Assembly (NCBI RefSeq): GCF_000423825.1
Contig: NZ_KE384096.1
Location: 248,001 to 312,000 of the forward strand
DNA: 64,000 nucleotides
Source: Thermithiobacillus tepidarius DSM 3134
GTDB lineage: Bacteria > Pseudomonadota > Gammaproteobacteria > Acidithiobacillales > Thermithiobacillaceae
Reading direction: 5' to 3'
Position numbers and translations under genes: made by a program. Positions 18,797 to 31,338 of the stretch are shown piece after piece. Within the stretch, counting starts at the first letter, position 1, and each line of letters begins with the position of its first letter. The notes under the pieces were generated by a model, which was not told where the DNA came from, did no database searches, and saw only the letters and a program-made list of their open reading frames with translations.

Positions 18797-19897
18797 ATGC
18801 GAAAGGCCTGGATCTTTGCCGCCGTCCTCCTGGGCATGCTGCCGCTGCCCGCGCAGGCGGAGCGCATCAAGGACATCGCCACCCTGCAGGGCGTGCGCAG
18901 CAACCAGCTCATCGGCTACGGCCTGGTGGTCGGCCTGGACGGCACCGGCGACCAGACCACGCAGACGCCCTTCACCGTGCAGAGCCTGAAGAACATGCTG
19001 ACCCAGCTCGGCGTCAATCTGCCGGCGGGCACCACCCTGCAGCTCAAGAACGTGGCGGCGGTCACCGTGACCGCCAACCTGCCGCCCTTCGCGCGGCCCG
19101 GCCAGACCATCGACGTCACCGTGTCGTCCATGGGCAACGCCAACAGCCTGCGCGGCGGCACGCTGCTGCTGACCCCGCTCAAGGGCGCCAACGGCCAGGT
19201 CTACGCCATGGCCCAGGGCTCCCTGATCGTGGGCGGCTATGGCGCCGCTGGCGCCGGCGCCAGCGTGCAGGTCAACAGCACGCGCGTGGCGCGCATTCCC
19301 AACGGCGCGACCGTGGAGCAGGCCGTGCCCACCCAACTGGGCCAGGGCGACATGCTCAACCTTGACCTGAACAGCCCGGATTTCACCACCGCCAATCGCG
19401 TGTCCCAGGCCATCAACGCGCATTTCGGGCCGGACACGGCCCAGGCGCTCAATGCCGGCCAGATCCAGGTGCGGGCGCCGCTGGCGCCCGGCGAGCGCGT
19501 CAACTTCATCGCCGCCCTGGAAAACCTCACCCTCACGACCGGCGAGCCGGTGGCCAAGGTCATCATCGACGCGCGCAGCGGCACCGTCGTGCTCGGCCAA
19601 AACGTGCGCCTGCGCCCCGCCGCCGTGGCCCACGGCAATCTGTCGGTCACCATCAGCGAGCGGCCGCAGGTGAGCCAGCCCAACCCCTTCGGCCGCGGCC
19701 AGACGGTGGTGACGCCGGGCACCTCCATCGCCACCAAGGAGGAAAAGGGCCGGCTCATGCTGTTCCCGGCGGGCGTGACCCTGGAAACGGTGGTACGCGC
19801 CCTCAACGCGGTCGGCGCCACGCCCACCGATCTCGTCGCCATCCTGCAGGCCATGAAGCTGGCCGGCGCACTGCAGGCCGAACTGGAGGTGGTGTGA
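18797..19897 (+). CDS. flgI: Flagellar P-ring protein FlgI
   Basis: FlgI forms the periplasmic P ring around the rod, with help from FlgA. The 366-residue precursor has a signal peptide ([14 protein letters not shown]) and the conserved start [20 protein letters not shown], followed by [13 protein letters not shown] and the C-terminal [19 protein letters not shown]. Length and motifs fit the family. The stop codon overlaps the flgJ start. Confidence 0.98.
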   Translation: MRKAWIFAAVLLGMLPLPAQAERIKDIATLQGVRSNQLIGYGLVVGLDGTGDQTTQTPFTVQSLKNMLTQLGVNLPAGTTLQLKNVAAVTVTANLPPFARPGQTIDVTVSSMGNANSLRGGTLLLTPLKGANGQVYAMAQGSLIVGGYGAAGAGASVQVNSTRVARIPNGATVEQAVPTQLGQGDMLNLDLNSPDFTTANRVSQAINAHFGPDTAQALNAGQIQVRAPLAPGERVNFIAALENLTLTTGEPVAKVIIDARSGTVVLGQNVRLRPAAVAHGNLSVTISERPQVSQPNPFGRGQTVVTPGTSIATKEEKGRLMLFPAGVTLETVVRALNAVGATPTDLVAILQAMKLAGALQAELEVV

Positions 19898-20814
19898 TGG
19901 CGGACCGCCTGCTGACGGGCAGCGCCGGGCTGAAAGCCCAGGAGGCCCGTTCGGCGTTGGACTTCCAAGGGCTCAAGCAGCTTCAGGCCAGCGCCCAGCG
20001 CAATGATCCGCAAGCCCTGCGCAAGGCCGCGCAACAGTTCGAGGCGCTCTTTACCCAGCAGATGCTGAAGAGCATGCGCCAGACCACGCCCGGCGACAGC
20101 TTGACCGGCAGCGAGGAGGGACAGCTCTATCGCGACATGCTCGACCAGCAACTGGCCCAGAACCTGGCCCAGGGCCGCGGCTTCGGGCTGGCAGACATGC
20201 TGGTGCGCCATCTGAGCCGGCAATCGGCGGGAGCCGCCGCCCAGCCGGTTGCCGAAGCGCGGCCGGACGAGCTGCGCCGGGCGCCGGCCGCTGCTGGCAG
20301 TTCCAGCGTCGCGCCGGCGGCCGGCGAAGCGCGGTCCGAAGCCTTCATTCGCGCCATCCTGCCCGCCGCCAAGGAGGCGGCGCGGGCCCTGGGCGTCAAC
20401 CCGGTGGCGGTGTTGGCCCATGCCGCCCTGGAAACCGGCTGGGGCAAGAACATGCCGCTGGACGGCAACGGCCGGCCGAGCTTCAACCTCTTCGGCATCA
20501 AGGCCGCGGGCTGGGATGGAGAGCGGGTGCAGGCGCGCACCACCGAATTCGTGAACGGCTTGGCGCGCGCGGAGCAGGCCGCTTTCCGCGCTTATCGCAG
20601 CGTGACAGAGAGCGTGCAGGACTATGCACGCTTTTTGCTTGGCAACAAGCGCTACCAGGGCGTCATGGGGCATGGCGACGACATCGCCGGCTTCGCCCGG
20701 GCGCTTCAGCGGGCCGGCTACGCGACCGACCCCGACTACGCGGGCAAGCTGGCGGCCACCGCCGCCGGCAGGAAGATGCGGGACACCCTGGCGAGCCTGG
20801 GGCTGTCGCTCTGA
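19897..20814 (+). CDS. flgJ: FlgJ: rod-cap domain fused to peptidoglycan hydrolase
   Basis: FlgJ caps the growing rod and opens the cell wall for it. The 305-residue protein is the dual-domain type. An N-terminal rod-binding domain (AAQQFEALFTQQMLKSMR, about 45-62) is joined by an alanine-rich linker to a C-terminal glucosaminidase domain with HAALETGWGK (candidate catalytic E179), FNLFGIKA and a helix ending in GYATDPDYAGKL. ATG 19897 overlaps the flgI stop; the GTG one codon earlier is an alternative. Confidence 0.96.
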   Translation: MADRLLTGSAGLKAQEARSALDFQGLKQLQASAQRNDPQALRKAAQQFEALFTQQMLKSMRQTTPGDSLTGSEEGQLYRDMLDQQLAQNLAQGRGFGLADMLVRHLSRQSAGAAAQPVAEARPDELRRAPAAAGSSSVAPAAGEARSEAFIRAILPAAKEAARALGVNPVAVLAHAALETGWGKNMPLDGNGRPSFNLFGIKAAGWDGERVQARTTEFVNGLARAEQAAFRAYRSVTESVQDYARFLLGNKRYQGVMGHGDDIAGFARALQRAGYATDPDYAGKLAATAAGRKMRDTLASLGLSL

Positions 20815-20861
20815 ACGACGGTGCGGCCTACGAAGAACGAGACGCGGTGCGGAGGCAAGGC

Positions 20862-21260
20862 ATGCAAGCACAATTAATGGAAGTCATCAGTGCGGAAACC
20901 GCCACGGCGGCGACCCTCTTGAAGGTGCTGGAGGAGGAAAATCATTGGCTGCCCCGCAGTGAGGCGGGCGCTGCCTCGCCCTTCCTGGCTTGCCGCGCGG
21001 AACTCCTGCAACAGCTCAATCAGTTGGGCCGTCAGCGGATTGCCCTGATCGCCACGGCGCCCATGGATGCCGCAGCCAACCAAGCGATGGCCCGGCTTGC
21101 CGACCTGATCCTGCGCATCCAGGAAATGAACCAGCGCAACCAGCACATGGTGCTCCTGCACCTGCGCGGGTTGGAAGGCGCGCTGGCCCAGCAGCAGCCG
21201 CAGCAGCCGACTTACGGCACGCCGGGCCGCCGCCCGGGCCAGTCCTTCGGAGCCGGCTGA
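20862..21260 (+). CDS. Second FlgN-like export chaperone, upstream of flgK
   Basis: The 132-residue product is helical and has the FlgN layout: an N-terminal helix with an EEEN motif (ATLLKVLEEENHWL), a middle helix of leucine and glutamine repeats, and a C-terminal RIQEMNQRNQHMVLLHLRGL segment. The last resembles the NxxN-LL client-binding helix of FlgN. A Gln/Pro-rich tail ends the protein. ATG 20862 has GGAGG upstream. It ends one base before flgK, the expected client gene. It is distinct from the flgN next to flgM. No published name is assigned here. Confidence 0.72.
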   Translation: MQAQLMEVISAETATAATLLKVLEEENHWLPRSEAGAASPFLACRAELLQQLNQLGRQRIALIATAPMDAAANQAMARLADLILRIQEMNQRNQHMVLLHLRGLEGALAQQQPQQPTYGTPGRRPGQSFGAG

Positions 21261-21261
21261 C

Positions 21262-23205
21262 ATGGCGGGCATCGGCGCGATGATCAACAGCGCCCTGGGC
21301 GGCCTGAACGTGGCCACCACGGCGCTGCAAACCACCGGGCACAACATCGGCAACGTCAATACGCCGGGCTACAGCCGCCAAAGCGTCCAACAAAGCGCCC
21401 GCTTGCCCCAGTACACCGGGGCCGGCTTCATCGGCACCGGGGTGCAGGCGGACGGCATCGTGCGCAGCTACGACAGCTATCTGCAAAACCAGATCTGGCA
21501 GGGCACGGCCAACAGCAGCGCCCTCAGCACCCTGAACGGCCAATTGAGCCAGCTCAACAACCTGCTGTCCGATCCCAAGGCGGGCCTGAGCCCGGCGCTG
21601 AACGATTTTTTCACCGCCGCCCAGTCGGTGGCCAACAATCCGAGCGGCATTCCCGAGCGCCAGGCCCTGATCAGCAATGCCCAGGTGCTGGCCGCGCGCT
21701 TCCAAACCCTGGACGGGCGCATGAACCAGATGGAGCAGGAGGTCAATACCCAGCTCCAGGAGCGCTTGGCGAGCGTCAATACGCTGAGCCAGCAGATCGC
21801 CACGGTCAATCAGCGCATTTTCGAGCTGCAGGGCGATGCCAGCGGGCAGGTGCCGAACGATCTCCTGGATCAGCGCGACCAGTTGATCGCCAGGCTCAAC
21901 GAAGAGATCGGGATATCCGTCGTGCGCCAGACGGATGGACGCCTGAACCTGTTCACCGGCAATGGGCAGGTGCTGGTGGCCGGCAGCAAGGCCTACGAGC
22001 TGGCCGCCGTGCCGAATGCCTATGATCCGACCCGCCTGGAAATCGGCTACCGATCGACCGGCGCCGTCATCTCCAACGGCATCAGCGGCGGCGCCCTGGG
22101 CGGACTGCTGCGCTTTCGCAGTGAGAGCCTGGACGTCGCGCGCAACGCCCTGGGACGCATTGCCGAGGGCGTGGCCGTCCATACCAATGCGCAGCAGCGG
22201 CTGGGCCTGGACCTGAACGGCGCCTTGGGTGGCCCCCTGTTCAGCGAGCCCACGCCGCTGGTGCACGCCAACCGCAACAACGGCAATCCCGGCGCCAGCC
22301 TGAGCGCACTGGTGAGCGACGTCAGCCAGCTGAGCGCCTCCGATTACCAGGTGGAGTACAGCGGCGGCGTCTGGCAGGTCACCCGCAGCAGCGACGGACA
22401 AACGGTGCTCACCAGCGGCGGCGGGCCGCTCAGCTTCGACGGCTTGACCGTCACCGTGTCCGGCACGGCCAACAACGGCGACAAGTTCCTGATCCAGCCC
22501 ACGCATGGGGCCGCCAGCGCCATCAGCGTCCTGAGCACGGACCCGGCCAAGATCGCCGCCGCAGCGCCTTATGTGTCCAATCCGGGCAACAATACCGGCC
22601 TGGTGAGCATCTCCACCGGGGCCGTGGTCGCCGCCAGCGGCGATGTCAATGTGCCGGCCAGCGCCTTCGGCCAGGATCTGACCGTCACCTTTACCAGCAG
22701 CTCGACTTTCCAGATCAGCTCCGGCAGCCCGGCCGCCGTGATCGCCTCCGGTGCTTACGTGCCCGGCGGCACGAGCATCAGCGTGGCTTATCCCGCCGGT
22801 GCGGGCAACGCCTACTGGCAAGTGCAGCTCAGCGGCGCGCCGGCGGTTTCGGGCGACAGTTTCTCCCTGACCCGCGCCGGCGTCGACGAGAATCACAACG
22901 CCCTGGCGCTGGCCAACCTGCAGACCCGCAATACGCTGTTGGGCGGCAGCACCACCTTCGGCGGCGCCTACGGGCAACTGGTCACCCAGATCGGCACCGA
23001 CGGGCAGCAGGCCCAGGTCGGCGACAAGGCCTTGGCCAACCAGTTGCAGCAGGTCAAGCAGGCGCAGCAGGCGGTGGCCGGCGTCAATCTGGATGAGGAG
23101 GCCGCCAACCTGGTCCGCTTCCAGCAGGCTTACCAGGCCTCCGCCAAGGTCATTCAGGTGGCCGACACGCTGTTCCAGAGCATCCTGGCCATCAAGGGAG
23201 CGTAG
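21262..23205 (+). CDS. flgK: Hook-filament junction protein FlgK (HAP1)
   Basis: FlgK is the first junction zone between hook and filament. The 647-residue protein has the N-terminal rod-like motif TTGHNIGNVNTPGYSRQ (about 27-43), the FlgK helix LNQLSQLNNLL, and the C-terminal VNLDEEAANLVRFQQAYQAS. The large central insert is T/S/G/A-rich and varies in the family. It follows the FlgN-like gene directly and precedes flgL by 2 bases. Confidence 0.97.
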   Translation: MAGIGAMINSALGGLNVATTALQTTGHNIGNVNTPGYSRQSVQQSARLPQYTGAGFIGTGVQADGIVRSYDSYLQNQIWQGTANSSALSTLNGQLSQLNNLLSDPKAGLSPALNDFFTAAQSVANNPSGIPERQALISNAQVLAARFQTLDGRMNQMEQEVNTQLQERLASVNTLSQQIATVNQRIFELQGDASGQVPNDLLDQRDQLIARLNEEIGISVVRQTDGRLNLFTGNGQVLVAGSKAYELAAVPNAYDPTRLEIGYRSTGAVISNGISGGALGGLLRFRSESLDVARNALGRIAEGVAVHTNAQQRLGLDLNGALGGPLFSEPTPLVHANRNNGNPGASLSALVSDVSQLSASDYQVEYSGGVWQVTRSSDGQTVLTSGGGPLSFDGLTVTVSGTANNGDKFLIQPTHGAASAISVLSTDPAKIAAAAPYVSNPGNNTGLVSISTGAVVAASGDVNVPASAFGQDLTVTFTSSSTFQISSGSPAAVIASGAYVPGGTSISVAYPAGAGNAYWQVQLSGAPAVSGDSFSLTRAGVDENHNALALANLQTRNTLLGGSTTFGGAYGQLVTQIGTDGQQAQVGDKALANQLQQVKQAQQAVAGVNLDEEAANLVRFQQAYQASAKVIQVADTLFQSILAIKGA

Positions 23206-23207
23206 CC

Positions 23208-26686
<3,479 letters not shown>

Positions 26687-26690
<4 letters not shown>

Positions 26691-27391
26691 AGGTGGCGAT
26701 CATCCCGGCGCGCGGCGGCAGCAAGCGCATTCCGCGCAAGAACATCAAGCCTTTTGCCGGCAAGCCGATCATCGCTCATTCCATCGATGCCGCCCTGCGC
26801 TCGGCGTTGTTCGACCGGATCATCGTCTCGACCGACGACCAGGAAATCGCACAGGTGGCTCAGGCATTCGGTGCCGAGATACCGTTCCTGCGCCCGCCGG
26901 CGCTCGCCGATGACTTCACCGGCACCAACGCTGTCGTGAAACATGCCATCCAATGGTTGGCGCAGCACGGGCAGGCAGTGAATTACGCCTGCTGCATCTA
27001 TGCCACGGCGCCCCTGCTGCAAGCGGAACATCTGCGGGAAGGCTACGACAAACTGCTGAGCTCGGGCCGGTCTTTCGCCTTTTCCGTCACGAGCTTTTCT
27101 TTCCCGATCCAGCGGGCCCTGCGCGTCACCCCTGACGGCGGCGTCGGCGCCATTTTCCCCGAGCATATCTTCACCCGCTCGCAGGATCTCGAAGAGACCT
27201 ATCACGATGCCGGGCAGTTCTACTGGGGGCGGGCTGCGGCCTTCTTGAACGACGAGCTGACCTTTTCGCCGGCCTCGGTGCCGGTCATCTTGCCGAGACA
27301 TCTCGTGCAAGACATCGACACACCAGAAGACTGGCGCCGTGCCGAACTGCTGTTCCAGGCATGGCAGATGAGCGGGGGTGCCGGGGCGTGA
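26687..27391 (+). CDS. pseF: CMP-pseudaminic acid synthetase PseF
   Basis: PseF activates pseudaminic acid with CTP, the last step before transfer. The 234-residue protein has the nucleotidyltransferase signature IIPARGGSKRIPRKNIKPF at the N-terminus, VSTDDQEIAQVAQ, and YHDAGQFYWGRAAAF near the C-terminus. ATG 26687 overlaps the pseC stop; an upstream GTG at 26660 lies inside pseC. The gene overlaps pseG by 4 bases. Confidence 0.95.
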
Positions 27392-28908
27392 GAGTGGTAT
27401 TCCGGACGGATGCCTCTGTCCAGATCGGCAGCGGCCACGTCATGCGCTGCCTCACGCTGGCGGACGAATTGCGCGGGCATGGGGCGGACGTCAGTTTTGT
27501 CTGCCGGGATCTGCCGGGCAATCTCTTTACGTTGGTCCGCAGCCAGGGCTTTGGTCTGGAAATTTTGCCCGCGCCCGACGCGACAGAAGGCTGGGAGGAG
27601 GACGGGGTCGAACATGCCCACTGGCTTGGCGTGCCTTGGCAACGGGACGCCGCTGAAACGCGGGTTCTGCTGGCGCACACCGATTGGCTGGTCGTCGACC
27701 ATTACGCGCTCGATGCGCGCTGGGAGCAAAGCCTGCGGCCCTATGTGCAGCGCATCATGGTCATCGATGATCTTGCCGACCGGCGGCACGACTGCGACCT
27801 GCTCCTGGATCAGAATCTGCACGCAAATCCTGAGCGGCGCTACGACCAGCTGGTGCCAGCGCACTGCCGCAAGCTGCTGGGACCGCATTATGCGCTGCTG
27901 CGCCCCGAGTTTGCCGAAGCACGACGGCATCTGCGCTCCCGCGATGGCACGGTGCGGCGCATCCTGGTGTCCTTTGGGGGGACGGATCCCACCAATGAGA
28001 CGATGAAGGCGCTGGATGCCATCGCGATGCTGCAGCGTCCGGACTTGACCGTAGATGTGGTGGTGGGGGCCAGCAACCCCAAGCAGGCGAGCATCCGGGC
28101 ACGATGCGAAGCTATGCCGGGCGTGGCCTTTCACCGGCAAGTGGATGGCATGGCCGCATTGATGGCCAAAGCCGATCTGGCCATCGGCGCAGGGGGGGGC
28201 ACCAGCTGGGAGCGTTGCGCGCTCGGCCTGCCGGCATTGGCGTACCCCGTCGCGCACAACCAAAGCCCGGTGCTGGAGGCTTTGGCGGCGGAGGGCGCTT
28301 GTTACCTGCCTGAGCGCGCTTCCGTGGCTACCTCTCAAGGGCTTGCCCAGCACTTATTTGCACTATTGGGCAACTCTGCGCTTTGTCGCGTGCTTTCGCG
28401 CAATGCTGCGCATTTGGTGGATGGCTCAGGCGTCAATCGTGTTGCCATGGCGTTGTGCCCACCCCGATTGTTCATGCGTCGAGCTATGGCACAGGATTGT
28501 GCGCGCTTACTGGCGTGGCGCAATCATCCTGATACGCGACGCCATGCCCTCGATCCTGAGCCTATCGCAGCGGATACGCATCAGCGCTGGTGCGAAAGCG
28601 TGCTGGTTGCCCCGAACTCGATCCTGCTCATTGCAGAAACCTCGGCTGGAGAGCCGGTCGGAGTCTTGCGTTTTGATCTCCAGCACAAGCAAGCCGAGCT
28701 TTCCATTTACCTGGTGCCGGGTTTGGCCGGGCGTGGCTTGGGAACGGCCGTCCTCTCGCAGGGGGAGGCATGGTTACGGCTTTGGCATCCGGAAGTGAAA
28801 GTGCTGAGCGCCGCCATCATGCCAGACAATCACGCTTCTACGCGTTTGTTCACGCGCGCAGGCTATGATCCGGTACAGACCGTCTATCGCAAAAGGTTGG
28901 ATAAATGA
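27388..28908 (+). CDS. pseG: PseG-PseH fusion: UDP-sugar hydrolase plus N-acetyltransferase
   Basis: One 506-residue protein carries two steps of the pathway. Residues 1 to about 330 are PseG, a GT-B-fold hydrolase that removes UDP: IGSGHVMRC contains the catalytic-type histidine, followed by VIDDLADR, LVSFGGTDP and AIGAGGGTSWERCALGLP. Residues about 345-506 are a GNAT acetyltransferase, PseH, which acetylates the 4-amino group: MRRAMAQDCARLLAWRNHP, LSIYLVPGLAGRGLGTAVL and NHASTRLFTRAGY. In Campylobacter and Helicobacter these are separate proteins. It starts at GTG 27388 in an ATG-free overlap with pseF. Base composition falls in the PseH half, suggesting a different origin. Confidence 0.92.
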   Translation: MRVVFRTDASVQIGSGHVMRCLTLADELRGHGADVSFVCRDLPGNLFTLVRSQGFGLEILPAPDATEGWEEDGVEHAHWLGVPWQRDAAETRVLLAHTDWLVVDHYALDARWEQSLRPYVQRIMVIDDLADRRHDCDLLLDQNLHANPERRYDQLVPAHCRKLLGPHYALLRPEFAEARRHLRSRDGTVRRILVSFGGTDPTNETMKALDAIAMLQRPDLTVDVVVGASNPKQASIRARCEAMPGVAFHRQVDGMAALMAKADLAIGAGGGTSWERCALGLPALAYPVAHNQSPVLEALAAEGACYLPERASVATSQGLAQHLFALLGNSALCRVLSRNAAHLVDGSGVNRVAMALCPPRLFMRRAMAQDCARLLAWRNHPDTRRHALDPEPIAADTHQRWCESVLVAPNSILLIAETSAGEPVGVLRFDLQHKQAELSIYLVPGLAGRGLGTAVLSQGEAWLRLWHPEVKVLSAAIMPDNHASTRLFTRAGYDPVQTVYRKRLDK

Positions 28909-29960
28909 ACACTGCAGTACAGATTGGGCAACATCGCGTCGGACCGGGACATCGCCCTTTCATCATTGCCGAAATGTCCGGTAACCATAATCAATCCTTG
29001 GAGCGAGCGTTCGCAATCGTCGAGGCCGCGGCCCAGGCTGGTGCCCACGCGCTCAAAATCCAGACTTACACAGCTGATACCATGACTCTGAACCTTGCCG
29101 AGGGTGAATTCTACATTTCGGAGCCCAACAGCCTCTGGCAAGGCAAATTCCTGCATAGGCTTTACCAAGAAGCCTATACGCCATGGGAGTGGCATCAGCC
29201 CATTTTCGAACGTTGTCGGGAACTGGGGTTGATCGCCTTCAGCACGCCTTTCGATGCAACAGCGCTAGATTTTTTGGAACAACTCGATGTTCCGGCCTAC
29301 AAAATCGCCTCTTTCGAGAACACGGACATTCCCCTGATCCGCAAAGTCGCGGCAACCGGCAAGCCGATGATCATCTCCACCGGCATGGCGACCGTGGCCG
29401 AACTGGATGAAACCGTGCGGGCCGCCCGCGAGGCCGGTTGCAGGGACCTGATCCTGCTCAAGTGCACCAGCACCTATCCGGCGACCCCGGAGCACACCAA
29501 CATTCTCACCATTCCGCACATGCGCGAGCTGTTCCGGTGCCAGGTGGGCCTGTCCGATCACACTTTGGGCGTGGGGGTGGCGGTGGCGAGCGTGGCCCTG
29601 GGGGCGACGGTCATCGAGAAGCACTTCACGTTGGCGCGGGCGGATGGCGGCGTGGACGCGGCCTTTTCCCTGGAACCCGAGGAGATGCGCGCGCTGGTAG
29701 TGGAAACCGAGCGCGCCTGGCAGGCCCTGGGCGAGGTCCGCTACGGTCCTACCTTGCCGGAGCAGTCATCATTGCGTTTCCGGCGCTCGCTGTACGTGGC
29801 CAGGGACATGCGTGCGGGCGAGGCGCTGACCGTGGACAATCTCAAGGCACTGCGTCCCGGCTTTGGCCTGCCGCCCAAATACTATGACGTGTTGCTGGGC
29901 AAGTCGGTGAAGACCGACGTCAGGGCCGGCACGCCCATGGCCTGGGAGCTGCTGGCCTGA
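28905..29960 (+). CDS. pseI: Pseudaminic acid synthase PseI
   Basis: PseI condenses the free 2,4-diacetamido hexose with phosphoenolpyruvate to give pseudaminic acid. The 351-residue protein has the NeuB-type barrel (FIIAEMSGNHNQSLERA; ALKIQTYTADTMTL; KIASFENTDIPLI; LLKCTSTYPA; GLSDHTLGVGVAVAS; VIEKHFTLAR) and a C-terminal SAF/antifreeze-like domain. The ATG overlaps the pseG-pseH stop. The first 430 bases have lower GC than the rest of the gene. Confidence 0.95.
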   Translation: MNTAVQIGQHRVGPGHRPFIIAEMSGNHNQSLERAFAIVEAAAQAGAHALKIQTYTADTMTLNLAEGEFYISEPNSLWQGKFLHRLYQEAYTPWEWHQPIFERCRELGLIAFSTPFDATALDFLEQLDVPAYKIASFENTDIPLIRKVAATGKPMIISTGMATVAELDETVRAAREAGCRDLILLKCTSTYPATPEHTNILTIPHMRELFRCQVGLSDHTLGVGVAVASVALGATVIEKHFTLARADGGVDAAFSLEPEEMRALVVETERAWQALGEVRYGPTLPEQSSLRFRRSLYVARDMRAGEALTVDNLKALRPGFGLPPKYYDVLLGKSVKTDVRAGTPMAWELLA

Positions 29961-30074
29961 GGCAAATCGTGCTCGATCACCTAACTGATTTCTCAGAAGA
30001 AGCAGCATCGCGAGCGCGGCATGCATCAGGCTCGCAGTGCCGATCTGAAAACCGCTACGCCAAGGGAGCCGTTC

Positions 30075-31337
30075 ATGGCTGTTGAAACCGATCTCATTTC
30101 CTGGAAAACCGATGCCTGGAAAAACCCGAACATGGTGTCCTGGTATCACCAGCGCATGATCGACGACAAAGGCACCAACCGCCTGAAGAACACGGTGGAA
30201 ACCAATCTGTGCCAGCGCTATGCCGTAGGCAGCGAACTGCTCGACGTCGGCATCGGCACCGGCCGCGGCAGCCTGCCGCTGCTGCGGGAAGGCTATCGGG
30301 TCACTGGCATCGACAGTTCCCAGGCCATGCTCGACATGTGCCGCCAGCTGGCGGCTCCGCATGCGATCGACCTCCGGCAGGGGGATCTCGCCAAATTACC
30401 TTTCGATGATGCCCGCTTCGACACCCTGTTGTCCCTGAACGTCATGGTGCACTTCCCCCATTGGCAGCAGATCCTGGCCGAGTGGAGCCGGGTGCTAAGG
30501 CCGGGCGGGCGTATCATCTTCGATGTCCATTCGCTGGATCACGTCGAGCAGGTATCCCGGGTGCGCGGCGTACCCGTGGACCGGCTGCTGGAGGGCGAGC
30601 TCTCCGGCGGTCCCTCCCAATTCCTGCAGCGCCTGCGCGTGAATGAACTCGTGGCCGAGGCCGGGCGCCTCGGCCTGTCGGTGCGGGCCATCGTCCCTTA
30701 CGCCGGCGTGTTTGGCGCGGGCAATGTCAATTTCTGGCTGAAGGGGAGCAGGGCGGACGGCCGCGCCTGGGAGCGTTTGTTGTCCTGGACGGCGGTGGAC
30801 GAGCAGCTGTTCGATTTCGCACTCTTTTTGGAGGAGTCGCTCTTCGCCCACCTCAGCAGCATCGTCACCGGCCGCTTCATGGTGGTGCTGGAGAAGACTC
30901 CGCAGCCGGAACACAACGCCGCGTGGCTGGCCCGGAACGAAGCCATCAATCGCATGCTCGGCGGCGAGCTGACGGCGCAAGCCCTGGCCGCCTTTCTGCC
31001 CGACGATCTGGAACGCTGGCGCCAGCGCCTCCAGGCCATGCTGGATTACCGGCCCAATCTGGTCCTGCTTTTCCATCTCTACTCCGCCTGCATGGATGCT
31101 CCGCATTGGCTGGCGCTGCGCGATTTGCTGACGCCCGCGCAGTGCGACGAAATCGAGCGGTGGGCGACCAGCGCCCGCATCGACCGCGCCGCCTACGCGC
31201 TCGTATCCTCCTGGCATCAGGAACCCCAGTGCGCCTCCACGCTCATGCATCGCGGCGTGCCCCTCGGCCCCGGGCTGGAATACCAGTTGATGCGCGATGT
31301 GCTGGAACAAGCCTTCAATCTCTTTTCGGTACGCTGA
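30075..31337 (+). CDS. SAM-dependent methyltransferase with unassigned C-terminal domain
   Basis: The 420-residue protein has a class I methyltransferase domain in its N-terminal half: motif I LLDVGIGTGRG (about 54-64), TGIDSSQAMLDMC, FDTLLSLNVMVHFPHW and RVLRPGGRIIFDVHS. The last 190 residues are probably helical (FLPDDLERWRQRLQAMLDY; LTPAQCDEIERWATSARI) and resemble no family I can name. ATG 30075 has AAGGGAG upstream; an in-frame ATG at 30021 lacks this. It lies after pseI and 1 base before the giant glycosyltransferase, so O- or N-methylation of a flagellar glycan is a reasonable guess, not a demonstrated role. Confidence 0.7.
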   Translation: MAVETDLISWKTDAWKNPNMVSWYHQRMIDDKGTNRLKNTVETNLCQRYAVGSELLDVGIGTGRGSLPLLREGYRVTGIDSSQAMLDMCRQLAAPHAIDLRQGDLAKLPFDDARFDTLLSLNVMVHFPHWQQILAEWSRVLRPGGRIIFDVHSLDHVEQVSRVRGVPVDRLLEGELSGGPSQFLQRLRVNELVAEAGRLGLSVRAIVPYAGVFGAGNVNFWLKGSRADGRAWERLLSWTAVDEQLFDFALFLEESLFAHLSSIVTGRFMVVLEKTPQPEHNAAWLARNEAINRMLGGELTAQALAAFLPDDLERWRQRLQAMLDYRPNLVLLFHLYSACMDAPHWLALRDLLTPAQCDEIERWATSARIDRAAYALVSSWHQEPQCASTLMHRGVPLGPGLEYQLMRDVLEQAFNLFSVR

Positions 31338-31338
31338 C

